A stretch of 36,166 bases of DNA from JAVMKJ01 sp031732875 (GTDB lineage: Bacteria > Pseudomonadota > Gammaproteobacteria > Competibacterales > Competibacteraceae): positions 1 to 36,166 of the forward strand of contig JAVMKL010000075.1 of assembly GCA_031732875.1 (NCBI GenBank), given 5' to 3'. Position numbers and translations under genes: made by a program. This document shows positions 24,931-33,431 of the stretch, piece by piece (the first letter of the stretch is position 1; every line of letters begins with the position of its first letter). A model generated the notes under the pieces. It searched no databases. It saw only the letters and a list, made by a program, of their open reading frames with translations, and was not told the DNA's origin.

Positions 24931-25845
24931 ATGACCGAACATCAGCCGAAATTGGCGCTGGGGCCGGTGCTGTACTACTGGCCGAAGGAAAAGCTGCTCG
25001 ATTTCTACGAGCGGACGAGCGCTGCGCCGGTGGACATCGTTTATCTCGGCGAGACCGTTTGCTCCAAGCGCCGCGCTTTCAATACCGATGAGTGGCTAGA
25101 ACTGGCCGAACGACTGACCGCCGCCGGCAAGGAGGTCGTACTGTCCACGATGGCGCTGCTGGAGGCAGAGTCGGAACTGTTGACTCTGCGCCGACTGTGC
25201 GAGAACGGCCGATTTACCGTGGAAGCCAACGACATGGGCGCGGTACGGCTGCTGTCCGAGTGGAAAACGCCGTTCGTGCTGGGGACCGGCATCAACGTCT
25301 ACAGCGATCGGACCCTGCGCTTTCTGGCCGAGTTGGGCGCCAAGCGCTGGGTGATGCCGGTGGAACTGTCGCGGGCGACGCTGGCGGCGATTCAGGCCGA
25401 GCGGCCGGATAACGTCGAAACCGAGGTATTCGTTTATGGCCGGCTGCCGCTGGCGTATTCCGCGCGCTGCTTCACCGCCCGGCATCATGACTTGCCCAAG
25501 GACGACTGCCAGTATCGTTGTCTCGATTACCCGGAGGGACTGACCTTGAGCACCCGCGAGGGGCAGGCGTTCCTGGCGCTCAACGGCATCCAGACCCAAT
25601 CGGCGCAGACCTGCAACCTGCTGCCGAAATTGGCGGAACTACAGGAATTGAAGGTGAATGTACTGCGAATCAGCCCGCAGGCCGAGGGGACGGAAATGGT
25701 GATTGAGGCATTCGCCGCTTGTCTGCGCGGGGAGCGTGATCCGGTCGAAGCGGCGCGAGCGCTTAATGCCGGGTTGCCGTATGGCGCTTGCGATGGTTAT
25801 TGGCAGGGACAGCCGGGATTGAGGCAGGTGATGGATGTGGTGTAG
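24931..25845 (+). CDS. ubiV: UbiV, partner subunit of oxygen-independent ubiquinone hydroxylase
   Basis: U32-family iron-sulfur protein of 304 residues acting with UbiU. Cys44 (ETVCSKRR), Cys180, Cys193 and Cys197 form the cluster motif; the last three have the C-x12-C-x3-C spacing and even the same numbering as E. coli UbiV. The conserved start is MTEHQPKLALGPVLYYWPKE. The ATG at 24931 has GAGGG about 10 nt upstream. The frame is open far upstream, but that is the shifted ubiU sequence. It forms an operon with ubiU and converges on ubiT across a 369-bp gap. Confidence 0.95.
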   Translation: MTEHQPKLALGPVLYYWPKEKLLDFYERTSAAPVDIVYLGETVCSKRRAFNTDEWLELAERLTAAGKEVVLSTMALLEAESELLTLRRLCENGRFTVEANDMGAVRLLSEWKTPFVLGTGINVYSDRTLRFLAELGAKRWVMPVELSRATLAAIQAERPDNVETEVFVYGRLPLAYSARCFTARHHDLPKDDCQYRCLDYPEGLTLSTREGQAFLALNGIQTQSAQTCNLLPKLAELQELKVNVLRISPQAEGTEMVIEAFAACLRGERDPVEAARALNAGLPYGACDGYWQGQPGLRQVMDVV

Positions 25846-26214
25846 CAGTTCGGGTAGTGATAAATCGAAAAGATAAAATGACGGTGGCCCTCAGGAGGCT
25901 GTCGATTCCACACATCTTGATCCCAAGAACCGCCGTCCCCATCTGAAGGGGTAGGCCAAGAGGCATGAGGCGGATGTGCGGGTAGTGCTTCAGATGTGGA
26001 TACCGACTCATTAAGCTGCTTAATAAGCAACGCGTGGTAAGCATCTTACTGATATCCATATCCAGGTCGGGAAACACCACCCGGAACGATACCGGTATGG
26101 GTATTGGCCATCGCGGCGAGTTCGTCGGCCATGCTATTGCGGTGGGGGCCGGTAATCCTGTCGCTACTGAATTCGACGGTTGCTGGAGGACGAACCATGC
26201 GCCCACTCAACCAC
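25846..26214. other. Intergenic region between convergent ubiV and ubiT
   Basis: This 369-bp stretch holds no recognisable gene. It is less GC-rich than its flanks, and minus-strand frames of up to 147 codons cross it without family-like features. A segment at about 25880-26035 has several short repeated words (for example CAGATG, GCGGATGTGCGGG) and a small hairpin TTAAG-CTG-CTTAA near 26012. It may be a remnant of a mobile element or an undescribed RNA; neither is supported strongly. Confidence 0.4.
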
Positions 26215-26730
26215 TCAACCGCTCAACCGCTCGTAAGCCCCCATCAAACCATTGGCCGCGCGCAGCAGTGGCGGCAACGGCCCGCCCATCGCCTCCAGAT
26301 CCATCCCGTCCAGCCAGTTCTTCAATTCCAGTCCCAGCGCGGTATCGCCTTCCATCACCACTTGGCGGTTGAAAAACAAGGTATCGGAATCCTCGCGGCG
26401 GGTGGCGAGCGCCAGGAAATCGTAGAGCGTTCCAACGATGCTTAAATCCGGCTTGCGCCAATCTTGACAAGGCACGAAACCGGCGGGGCCGGCGTAGCGA
26501 AATCGATATTCCAGCCTGGCGTCGCGCACCCGAATCGCCAGCACCCGGTCGCGCAAAAACTCGAACTCATCGTCGCGGATGCGCGCGGCGAACAGAACGT
26601 TCAGAACCGTGGTCAGGACGGTCGAATGCACCGGGCCGGGAACCAGCGCAAACGGCAACGAGAGCAGGGTGGGGAGGGTCGGGCGGCGGGGGAGTCCAAA
26701 GGGCACGGCGGTTTCAACGGTGGCGTTCAT
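26215..26730 (-). CDS. ubiT: UbiT, SCP2-domain ubiquinone biosynthesis accessory protein
   Basis: Lipid-binding accessory protein of 171 residues required, with UbiU and UbiV, for anaerobic ubiquinone synthesis. It has an SCP2 sterol-carrier-like domain: LNVLFAARIRDDEFEFLRDRVLAIRVRDARLEYRFRY, positions about 26480-26600, then DLSIVGTLYDFLALATRREDSDTLFFNRQVVMEGDT, which is characteristic of the YhbT/UbiT family. The N-terminal part (LPTLLSLPFALVPGPVHSTVL) is hydrophobic. It lies 34 bp downstream of rho on the same strand and may be read from the rho transcript, while converging with ubiU-ubiV. Confidence 0.9.
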   Translation of the reverse strand: MNATVETAVPFGLPRRPTLPTLLSLPFALVPGPVHSTVLTTVLNVLFAARIRDDEFEFLRDRVLAIRVRDARLEYRFRYAGPAGFVPCQDWRKPDLSIVGTLYDFLALATRREDSDTLFFNRQVVMEGDTALGLELKNWLDGMDLEAMGGPLPPLLRAANGLMGAYERLSG

Positions 26731-26764
26731 GAGGGTGTCGGAGGCGGAAGGGGAAGTCCCAGGG

Positions 26765-28021
26765 TCAACGCTTCATCGACTCGAAGAAGTCCTTGTTGGT
26801 CTTGGTGTTCTTGAGGCGCTCCAGCAGGAATTCCATCGCCTGCAATTCGTCCATCGGATGCAACAGCTTGCGCAGGATCCACATTTTCTGCAAATCGTCC
26901 GGATCGGTCAGCAGTTCCTCGCGGCGGGTGCCGGAGCGGTTGATGTCGATGGCCGGAAACACCCGCTTTTCGGAAATTCGCCGGTCCAGATGGATTTCCA
27001 TGTTGCCGGTGCCCTTGAATTCCTCGTAGATCACATCGTCCATGCGCGAGCCGGTGTCGATCAGCGTCGTGGCGATGATGGTGAGCGAGCCGCCCTCCTC
27101 GATGTTGCGCGCCGCGCCGAAGAACCGCTTGGGCTTTTGCAGGGCGTTGGCGTCGACGCCGCCGGTCAGCACCTTGCCCGAGGCCGGTACCACGGTGTTG
27201 TAGGCCCGCGCCAGCCGGGTGATTGAATCCAGCAGGATCACCACGTCGCGCTTGTGCTCGACCAGTCGCTTGGCCTTGTCGTTCACCATTTCCGCCACCT
27301 GGGTATGGCGGGTGGCCGGCTCGTCGAAGGTGCTGGCGATCACCTCGCCGCGCACCGAACGCTGCATTTCGGTCACTTCCTCCGGCCGTTCGTCGATCAG
27401 CAGCACGATCAGGTAGCATTCGGGATGGTTGGCGGCGATGCTCTGAGCGATGTTTTGCAGCATCATGGTCTTGCCGGCCTTGGGCGGCGACACGATCAGG
27501 CCGCGCTGGCCCTTGCCGATCGGCGCGATCAGGTCGATCACCCGGGCGGTGATGTCCTCGGTGCTGCCGTTGCCGCGCTCCAGTATCAACCGTTCGTCCG
27601 CGTGCAGCGGAGTCAGATTCTCGAACAACACCTTGTTCTTGGAGGCTTCCGGGGGCTCGAAGTTGATGTCGCCGACCTTGAGCAGCGCGAAGTAGCGCTC
27701 GCCTTCCTTGGGCGGGCGAATCTTGCCGCTGACCGTGTCGCCGGTGCGCAGGTTGAAACGGCGGATCTGACTGGGCGAGACATAGATGTCGTCGGGGCCA
27801 GCCAGATAAGAACTGTCGGCCGAACGCAGGAAACCGAAGCCGTCCTGCAGGATTTCCAGTACCCCATCGCCGGAGATGTCCTCCCCGCTCTTGGCCAGCG
27901 CCTTGAGGATGGCGAAGATCACATCCTGTTTTCGGGATCGCGCCATGCCTTCGAGTTTCAGCTCCTGCGCGATGGCGATCAGGTCGGCGGCGGATTTCTT
28001 TTTGAGTTCGGTCAGATTCAT
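26765..28021 (-). CDS. rho: Transcription termination factor Rho
   Basis: Hexameric RNA-dependent ATPase ending transcription. The 418-residue product matches E. coli Rho (419). The N-terminal domain begins MNLTELKKKSAADLIAIAQE; the RNA-binding cold-shock-like domain includes DGFGFLRSADSSYLAGPDDIYVS near residues 60-82; the P-loop is PPKAGKT at 179-185; and the DERPEEVTEM segment carries Walker-B-adjacent residues. The ATG at 28021 is chosen from the invariant N-terminus; an upstream in-frame extension to 28345 is antisense-type sequence. It follows trxA after 205 bp, the gammaproteobacterial trxA-rho order, and ubiT follows. Confidence 0.97.
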   Translation of the reverse strand: MNLTELKKKSAADLIAIAQELKLEGMARSRKQDVIFAILKALAKSGEDISGDGVLEILQDGFGFLRSADSSYLAGPDDIYVSPSQIRRFNLRTGDTVSGKIRPPKEGERYFALLKVGDINFEPPEASKNKVLFENLTPLHADERLILERGNGSTEDITARVIDLIAPIGKGQRGLIVSPPKAGKTMMLQNIAQSIAANHPECYLIVLLIDERPEEVTEMQRSVRGEVIASTFDEPATRHTQVAEMVNDKAKRLVEHKRDVVILLDSITRLARAYNTVVPASGKVLTGGVDANALQKPKRFFGAARNIEEGGSLTIIATTLIDTGSRMDDVIYEEFKGTGNMEIHLDRRISEKRVFPAIDINRSGTRREELLTDPDDLQKMWILRKLLHPMDELQAMEFLLERLKNTKTNKDFFESMKR

Positions 28022-28189
28022 GGACGCTACGTGCTCGGGGCGGCAGGCGCCGACATGGGGCGCCCGTAGGGGGAAGTGAATGCTCGCGTATCGGGGAATA
28101 GAGTCAGACAACGGCCGAGCGTTGCGGAAGAATGATACAGGCAGGGCGGCCGCGATGGCGTCGGCGAACAAACTTAACATGGCCGCCAA

Positions 28190-28216
28190 GCGGCGTCTAC
28201 CCTCGGCGGACGCCGC
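28190..28216 (-). terminator. GC-rich hairpin just downstream of trxA
   Basis: GCGGCGTC (28190-28197) pairs perfectly with GACGCCGC (28209-28216) around an 11-nt loop. It lies 11 bp past the trxA stop. On the minus strand no clean T-run follows, so it may be a weak terminator, or a processing or pausing stem in the rho leader rather than a full intrinsic terminator. Confidence 0.4.
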
Positions 28217-28226
28217 GCTGGAGGTC

Positions 28227-28556
28227 TCAGCGCAGGTTGCTGTCGAGGAAGGCGACCAGTTGAGACTTGGACAGGGCGCCGACCTTGGTCGCCTCGACGT
28301 TGCCGTTGCGGAACAGCATGAGAGTGGGGATGCCGCGGATCCCATACTTGGGCGGCGTGCCCTGGTTCTCGTCCACGTTCAGCTTGCAGACCTTGACGCG
28401 GCCGGCATATTCCGCGGCAACCTCGTCCAGGATCGGCGCGATCATCCGGCAGGGACCGCACCACTCGGCCCAATAGTCCACCAGGATGGGCTGCTCGGCC
28501 TTCAGTACCTCGGCTTCGAAAGTTTCATCGGTGACATGTACGATTCGCTCGCTCAC
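28227..28556 (-). CDS. trxA: Thioredoxin 1
   Basis: Cytoplasmic disulfide reductase of 109 residues, the same length as E. coli TrxA. The active site is WCGPC at residues 32-36, with the conserved DYWAEWCGPC context, cis-Pro in GIPTLMLFRNG, and ALSKSQLVAFLDSNL at the C-terminus. The start is GTG at 28556-28554, with GGAG 9 nt upstream; extension to 28673 would add a non-family leader. It diverges from rhlB across 274 bp and precedes rho, a conserved neighbourhood. Confidence 0.96.
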   Translation of the reverse strand: MSERIVHVTDETFEAEVLKAEQPILVDYWAEWCGPCRMIAPILDEVAAEYAGRVKVCKLNVDENQGTPPKYGIRGIPTLMLFRNGNVEATKVGALSKSQLVAFLDSNLR

Positions 28557-28830
28557 GGAAGGGTTCTCCGGTTCGGGATGGGATTGGACGGCGGGTCGCC
28601 CGCGCGGGACGACCGAAAGCGCCAAACGGACAGGTGCGGCGCGGTCGAATGGATTCGAGGGAAGCGCCGCCAAGGGGCCGGTCGCGAAAATCGGTGGCGC
28701 GCGGCGTTCGACAAACGATATTGTGGCAAAATAACCGGCCGGGGCACAAATTGTTCTTTATTCATTTCAGCCCAAACCGGGCGTTCGTGCAAGCCCCAAA
28801 ACCCTGCTCACTCGGGATTGTCGCCAACTC

Positions 28831-30099
28831 ATGCAAACAGATCATCTGACCCACATCCCGTTTTCCTCGCTCGGCCTGACCGATTCGCTGCTGGAAAGCC
28901 TGGAAGATGCCGGCTTCGTGTATTGCACGCCGATTCAGGCCGCCACCCTGCCGCTGGCGCTCAAGGGACAGGATATCGCCGGTCAGGCCCAGACCGGCAC
29001 CGGCAAGACCGCCGCCTTCCTGCTGGCTGCCCTGCATCATCTGATGGAGACTCCCATCGCCGAGGGCGCGAGCGGTCCTTGGGCCATCGTCATCGCTCCG
29101 ACCCGCGAGTTGGCGGTACAGATTCATCGCGACGCCGAATTGCTCGGCCGCTATACCGGTCTCAAGTTTGCCGTGGTGTATGGCGGAGCCGGCTACGAAA
29201 GCCAGCGCCGCCAGCTCGAAAGCGGCGTGGACGTACTGATCGGCACGCCGGGGCGCCTGATCGATTACTTCAAGCAGGGCATTTACAAACTCTCCCACAT
29301 CGAGGTGGTGGTGCTGGATGAAGCCGACCGCATGTTCGATCTTGGCTTCATCGCCGATATCCGCTACCTGCTGCGCAAGATGCCGCCGCCCGGCCAGCGC
29401 ATCAACATGCTGTTCTCGGCCACTCTGAGCAACCGGGTCATGGAACTGGCCTACGAGCATATGAACGATCCCCAGGTAATCCGAATCGAAGCCGAGCATG
29501 TCACCGCCGACAAGGTGCGCCAAGCGCTCTATCATGTCTCGGCCCACGACAAGATCCCACTGCTGCTGGGGGTGTTGCGCCAGCAGGAACCGAAACGCAC
29601 CATGATCTTCGTCAATACCAAGCGAGCGGCGGACCGGGTGACCGGCTATCTGCTCGGCAACGGCTACGAGGCCGGCGTGCTGTCGGGCGATATCCCTCAG
29701 AACAAGCGCCTGCACCTGCTGGAATCATTCCAGCGCGGCGAGTTGCCGATCCTGGTGGCGACCGACGTGGCGGCGCGCGGCCTGCACATTTCGGATGTGA
29801 CTCACGTCATCAACTTCGATCTGCCGCAGGACCGGGAGGACTACGTCCACCGCATCGGCCGCACCGCACGGATCGGCGCCAGCGGCGATGCGATCAGCTT
29901 TGCTTGCGAGGAATTCGTCTACTCGCTGCCGGATATCGAGGACTTCATCGGCCAGAAGATTCCAGTACTGCCGATTACCGAGGAACTGCTGCCGGAGTTC
30001 AAACCGCCCAAGCGGCTGGAGCGTCGCCGGCCGCCGCTGACCGGCGGCGAACGCGGCCGGGGTCGCACGCCGCACCGGCGCCCGGCCAATCGCGGCTGA
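28831..30099 (+). CDS. rhlB: DEAD-box RNA helicase RhlB
   Basis: ATP-dependent RNA helicase, partner of RNase E in the mRNA degradosome in E. coli; 422 residues (E. coli 421). Motifs in order: Q motif YCTPIQAATLP, motif I AQTGTGKT, Ia APTRELAVQ, GG, motif Ib TPGRLID, II DEAD, III SAT, IV IFVNTKRAAD, V ATDVAARGLHI, VI HRIGRTARIG. The C-terminal tail is Arg/Pro/Gly-rich (RRRPPLTGGERGRG), as in RhlB where it contributes to RNA binding. The divergent position next to trxA-rho supports RhlB rather than RhlE. A weak promoter candidate is TCGACA at 28708-28713 with AATAAC at 28730-28735, 16 bp apart. Confidence 0.95.
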   Translation: MQTDHLTHIPFSSLGLTDSLLESLEDAGFVYCTPIQAATLPLALKGQDIAGQAQTGTGKTAAFLLAALHHLMETPIAEGASGPWAIVIAPTRELAVQIHRDAELLGRYTGLKFAVVYGGAGYESQRRQLESGVDVLIGTPGRLIDYFKQGIYKLSHIEVVVLDEADRMFDLGFIADIRYLLRKMPPPGQRINMLFSATLSNRVMELAYEHMNDPQVIRIEAEHVTADKVRQALYHVSAHDKIPLLLGVLRQQEPKRTMIFVNTKRAADRVTGYLLGNGYEAGVLSGDIPQNKRLHLLESFQRGELPILVATDVAARGLHISDVTHVINFDLPQDREDYVHRIGRTARIGASGDAISFACEEFVYSLPDIEDFIGQKIPVLPITEELLPEFKPPKRLERRRPPLTGGERGRGRTPHRRPANRG

Positions 30100-30124
30100 G
30101 CCGCCCGCGCGGGATGGTCCGATC

Positions 30125-31645
30125 ATGACGCAAAACCAGTCCTTGAAGGGCGGTGTGGCGGCGGGGCATCCGCGGACGACCGAAGCGGCCCGCGACATCC
30201 TGCGCGCGGGCGGCAACGCTTTCGATGCGGTGGTCGCGGCCGGCTTCGCCGCCGTCGTGGCCGAACCGGCGTTGACCAGCCTGGGCGGCGGCGGGTTTTT
30301 GCTGGCGCGCACCGCCCAGGGTCAGGCGGTGGTGTTCGATTTTTTCGTGGACACGCCGGGGCGAGGCCTGCGGGCTGGCGAGTTGGAACCACATTTCCTG
30401 CCGGTCACGGTCCGCTTTCCCGGCAGCGAGCAAATCTTCAACGTCGGTCTGGGATCGGTGGCGGTGCCCGGCGTGCTGCGCGGCTACCTGCACGTCCATC
30501 GGCGATTGGGCCGACTGCCGTTGCGGGAGGTGCTGACGCCGGCCATCCAACTGGCGCGCGCGGGCGTGGCCATCAACCGCAAGCAGGCCTATTTTCTCGA
30601 TCTGCTGGTGCCGATCATGACGCTGACCGCCACCGGCCGGGCGCTGTTCGAGCCGTGCGGTCGCTATCTGGGCGAGGATGATATCCATTGCAATCCCGAC
30701 CTGGCGGCGTTTCTGGAAACGCTGCTGCGGGACGGCGAACGGGAATTTTACGAAGGCGAACTGGCCCGGCGCATCGCGACCGACATGCGCGAGGGCGGCG
30801 GATTGCTGACTGCCGCCGATCTGACCGCCTGCCGGGTGATCGAGCGCGAGCCCCTGCCGGTGGACTATCGTGGTCGCCGGCTGTTGACCAATCCGCCGCC
30901 GTCGTTCGGGGGCTCGTTGATCGCCCTGTCGCTACGGTTGCTCGAGGCGTGCGGGATAACCGAACTCGGGTTCGGCTCGCCGGCCCATCTGGCGCTGCTG
31001 GTCGCGGTGATGCGGGAGGTGGACCGCCGTCGCGCCGAGGGTTATCTGAGCCCGGCCGATCTGGGCCGGCCCGGCCTGACCGAGAGCCTGGAGCAGGTGC
31101 GCGCCGCTTCCGGCGGCACCACTCACGTCAGCGTCTGCGACGCCGAGGGCAACGCCGCCAGCATGACCACCTCCAATGGTGAGGGCTCCGGTTATTTCGC
31201 GCCCGGCACCGGCGTCATGCTCAACAACATGATGGGCGAGGACGACTTGCATCCCGAAGGATTCCACGTCAGCCCGCCGGGAATGCGGGTGGCTTCGATG
31301 ATGGCGCCATCGCTGCTGCTGGCCGGGGATCGGACGCAGTTGGCGCTCGGCAGCGGCGGCAGCAAGCGCATCCGTACCGCCATGCTGCAGGTGATCAGCA
31401 ACATGGTGGATTTCGGCATGAGCCCGAGGGCGGCCGTCGAGGCGCCCCGCCTGCACTGGGACGGCCAGCACATCCAGATCGAGCCGGGTTTCCTCGATCC
31501 GGCGCTGGCGGCCCTGACGGAGCGGTGGCCAGTTAACCGCTGGGCGGTCCAGGACGTGTATTTCGGCGGCGTCCATGCGGCGGCGCCTGGCGGTGAAGGG
31601 GCTGGGGATCCACGGCGCGGTGGCCACGCGGCGACGGTCGACTGA
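30125..31645 (+). CDS. Gamma-glutamyltransferase-family Ntn hydrolase, atypical
   Basis: Ntn-hydrolase of 506 residues, shorter than E. coli Ggt (580). The self-cleavage site and nucleophile are present: Thr332 in SGGTTHVSVCDAEGNAAS. Also visible are SLGGGGFLLA, VPGVLRGY, NPPPSFGG, GVMLNNMM, the oxyanion glycines in LGSGGSKRI, and GAGDPRRGG near the end. Two oddities: there is no signal peptide (it begins MTQNQSLKGGVAAGH), whereas Ggt enzymes are usually exported, and the Arg that binds the gamma-glutamyl carboxylate (DFRE in E. coli, Arg114) is replaced (DFFV, Phe74). It may therefore act in the cytoplasm on a different substrate. It starts 25 bp after rhlB and a HAD gene follows 16 bp later. 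Confidence 0.85.
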   Translation: MTQNQSLKGGVAAGHPRTTEAARDILRAGGNAFDAVVAAGFAAVVAEPALTSLGGGGFLLARTAQGQAVVFDFFVDTPGRGLRAGELEPHFLPVTVRFPGSEQIFNVGLGSVAVPGVLRGYLHVHRRLGRLPLREVLTPAIQLARAGVAINRKQAYFLDLLVPIMTLTATGRALFEPCGRYLGEDDIHCNPDLAAFLETLLRDGEREFYEGELARRIATDMREGGGLLTAADLTACRVIEREPLPVDYRGRRLLTNPPPSFGGSLIALSLRLLEACGITELGFGSPAHLALLVAVMREVDRRRAEGYLSPADLGRPGLTESLEQVRAASGGTTHVSVCDAEGNAASMTTSNGEGSGYFAPGTGVMLNNMMGEDDLHPEGFHVSPPGMRVASMMAPSLLLAGDRTQLALGSGGSKRIRTAMLQVISNMVDFGMSPRAAVEAPRLHWDGQHIQIEPGFLDPALAALTERWPVNRWAVQDVYFGGVHAAAPGGEGAGDPRRGGHAATVD

Positions 31646-31661
31646 AGAGGAAGTCTGAAAT

Positions 31662-32282
31662 ATGAGAGTTGCCGCCGATCCATCTCCGGCGCTGGAAGTG
31701 CCGCCCTGGGTCCGGGGCCTGGTCTTCGACTGCGACGGTACTTTGGTCGACACCCTGCCCCTGCATTACGCGGCGTGGGAGGAGACGTTCGCGGAATTGG
31801 GGTTGCCTTGTCCGATGGAGTTTCTGATCCGGCACAACGGCAAGCCGACCGACCTGATTGTTGCCCTGTACAACGTGGCATTCGGCCGGTTTATTGATGT
31901 CGAACGATTTACGGCGGACAAGGAACGTCGGACTTATGCCCTGCTGGACCAGGCTCGGCCGATGGAACCGGTGGCGGCGTTGGCGCGACGTTACCACGAT
32001 CGGTTGCCGATGGCGGTGGTATCGGGCAGCAACCGTGCCAACGTGGAACGGGCGCTACGGGCGGCCGGGTTGCACGAGTTGTTTTCGGTGGTGTTGACCG
32101 CCGACGATGGCTTGCCGCCCAAACCGGCCCCGGAGTTGTTCCTGGAAGCGGCCCGCCAGCTGAACGTCGAACCCTGCAACTGCCAGGTGTTCGAGGATGC
32201 CGACGCGGGGTTGGAGGCGGCGGAGCGGGCGGGGATGTTGGCGACCGATGTCCGGCCGTTCGTGGAGACCGATCGCCGCTGA
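31662..32282 (+). CDS. HAD-superfamily phosphatase/phosphoglucomutase-like
   Basis: Cytoplasmic haloacid-dehalogenase-fold hydrolase of 206 residues. HAD motif I is VFDCDGTLVDT (nucleophile Asp23, acid/base Asp25), motif II is AVVSGSN, motif III Lys is in PPKPAPELFLEA, and motif IV is CQVFEDADAGLEAAERAG. The alpha-helical cap lies between motifs I and II, as in the beta-phosphoglucomutase and YqaB fructose-1-phosphatase group. A purine-rich SD (AAGAGGAAG) precedes the ATG. It is likely co-transcribed with the gamma-glutamyltransferase-like gene. The substrate, a small sugar phosphate most likely, cannot be specified. Confidence 0.85.
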   Translation: MRVAADPSPALEVPPWVRGLVFDCDGTLVDTLPLHYAAWEETFAELGLPCPMEFLIRHNGKPTDLIVALYNVAFGRFIDVERFTADKERRTYALLDQARPMEPVAALARRYHDRLPMAVVSGSNRANVERALRAAGLHELFSVVLTADDGLPPKPAPELFLEAARQLNVEPCNCQVFEDADAGLEAAERAGMLATDVRPFVETDRR

Positions 32283-32467
32283 TCGCGACATCACCCGCGC
32301 CAAAACCCAGTTACCCCCTACCACGGCATTGATGAGCACCACCGCCAGCAGGTAATGCGCGGTGGTAGCCTGCGCCACTGATTGCGCCCGCCGACGTGAT
32401 CGACACTGCCACCTCGTTGCCATCAGATCCGTCATCTTTGGTGAATGCCAGCACATCAAGTCAGCCT
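32283..32467. other. Intergenic region upstream of the iron operon promoter
   Basis: First part of the 330-bp gap before the ferritin-like gene; no plus-strand gene is seen. On the minus strand, from about 32433, a frame encodes a hydrophobic stretch (AHYLLAVVLINAVVGGNWVLA) that looks like a membrane helix, but the frame then runs antisense into the HAD gene without a sensible end. It could be a gene remnant or chance. Confidence 0.35.
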
Positions 32468-32496
32468 TTGTATTGAGAATGATTATCATTTGTACT
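32468..32496 (+). promoter_or_regulatory. Fur-box promoter of the bfr-feoAB operon
   Basis: GAGAATGATTATCATTTGT at 32475-32493 matches the 19-bp Fur consensus at 14 positions, with a perfect core AATGATtATCATT. It is bracketed by a plausible -35 (TTGTAT, 32468-32473) and -10 (TGTACT, 32491-32496) spaced 17 bp, so iron-loaded Fur would block polymerase. The leader to the first gene is about 115 nt. Confidence 0.8.
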
Positions 32497-32612
32497 AGGA
32501 TATCGCTGAGGCGTGTCAGTGGCGACCGTAACGAGCCGCGCCGACATCGCGGATCTCGCGCCGGACGAGACGCGGTCACGTATTTTCTTGCGACGAAAAG
32601 GCAGCATAAATC

Positions 32613-33080
32613 ATGACCCAAGCAATCGACAAAGACGCCGCCATCGGCGTGTTGAACCGAATTCTCGAGCTGGAACTGGCCGGGGTGGTGCGCTACACCC
32701 ACTACGCGCTGATGGTGTACGGCTACAACCGCATCCCCATCGTCGGCTGGCTCAACGCGCAGGCCGATGAAAGTCTGCTGCACGCCCGCCAGGCCGGGGA
32801 ATTGATCACCAGCCTGGGCGGACATCCTTCGCTCGGCATCGGTCCGCTGCTGGAAACCCACCAACACGATATCGGCGACATCCTGCGCGAGTCCCTGGCC
32901 CACGAGAGCGAGGCGCTCAAGTCCTATTACGAACTGCTGGACCATGCGCGAGACAAGGATGTGCGCCTGGAGGAGTATGCCCGCACCTTGATCGCCGAGG
33001 AGCAAACTCATCTGGATGAAGTGAACAAGATGTTGCGGGCGCCGGGTCAAACCAATTCTTACGTCGCCGGGGAGATTTAG
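32613..33080 (+). CDS. Bacterioferritin-like ferritin-family protein
   Basis: Four-helix di-iron protein of 155 residues, probably iron storage or ferroxidase. Candidate metal ligands are Glu21 (LELELAGVVRY), Asp52/Glu53 and His57 (ADESLLHARQAG), Glu98 or Glu100, and Glu130/His133 (AEEQTHLDEV). The second motif differs from classical bacterioferritin (EMKH): there is one extra residue between Glu and His and the haem-ligating Met is absent, so haem binding is unlikely. It is the first gene after the Fur-box promoter and abuts feoA with no gap, so storage and ferrous uptake are co-expressed. The assignment to the ferritin-like superfamily is firm; the subfamily is not. Confidence 0.85.
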   Translation: MTQAIDKDAAIGVLNRILELELAGVVRYTHYALMVYGYNRIPIVGWLNAQADESLLHARQAGELITSLGGHPSLGIGPLLETHQHDIGDILRESLAHESEALKSYYELLDHARDKDVRLEEYARTLIAEEQTHLDEVNKMLRAPGQTNSYVAGEI

Positions 33081-33431
33081 ATGAACGAGCACGGCGGGCA
33101 AGAGCGCCAACCATCGGAGTTGGGTCGCCTGATGAAGGCGGGCTTGACGCAGCCCCTGAGCCTGATGCGGCGCGGTGGTGTCGGCCGCATCCTGGCCGTA
33201 CGGAGCAGCGATGGTGATCGCGAAGTCGAGCGTGGTCTATTGGAAATGGGTTTCGTCGAAGGGGCGTGCGTCGAGGTCTTGCACTACGGCTTTCTGGGCC
33301 GCGATCCCTTGGCGGTGCGAATCAATCAGACCATGACCGTGGCTTTGCGTCGCGGCGAGGCGAACGCCGTGCTCGTCGGGCCGTTGCTCGACCAAACCTC
33401 CCCAACCAACCTGGAGAGTCGGCCGTTATGA
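33081..33431 (+). CDS. feoA: Ferrous iron transport protein A
   Basis: Small cytoplasmic SH3-like protein of 116 residues that supports the FeoB transporter. The domain runs from about residue 25: LSLMRRGGVGRILAVRS, then VERGLLEMGFVEGACVEVLHYG, then DPLAVRINQTMTVALRRGEANAVLV. It carries an N-terminal extension of about 25 residues compared with typical FeoA (75-85). Its ATG directly follows the ferritin-like stop, with GGGGAG just upstream, and its TGA overlaps the feoB ATG by 4 nt. Confidence 0.92.
   Translation: MNEHGGQERQPSELGRLMKAGLTQPLSLMRRGGVGRILAVRSSDGDREVERGLLEMGFVEGACVEVLHYGFLGRDPLAVRINQTMTVALRRGEANAVLVGPLLDQTSPTNLESRPL

Noticed and set aside
33266..33427. N-terminal extension of FeoB to 33266
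   Set aside because: The extension is feoA sequence in another frame; the ATG at 33428 overlaps the feoA stop by 4 nt and gives the standard FeoB start.
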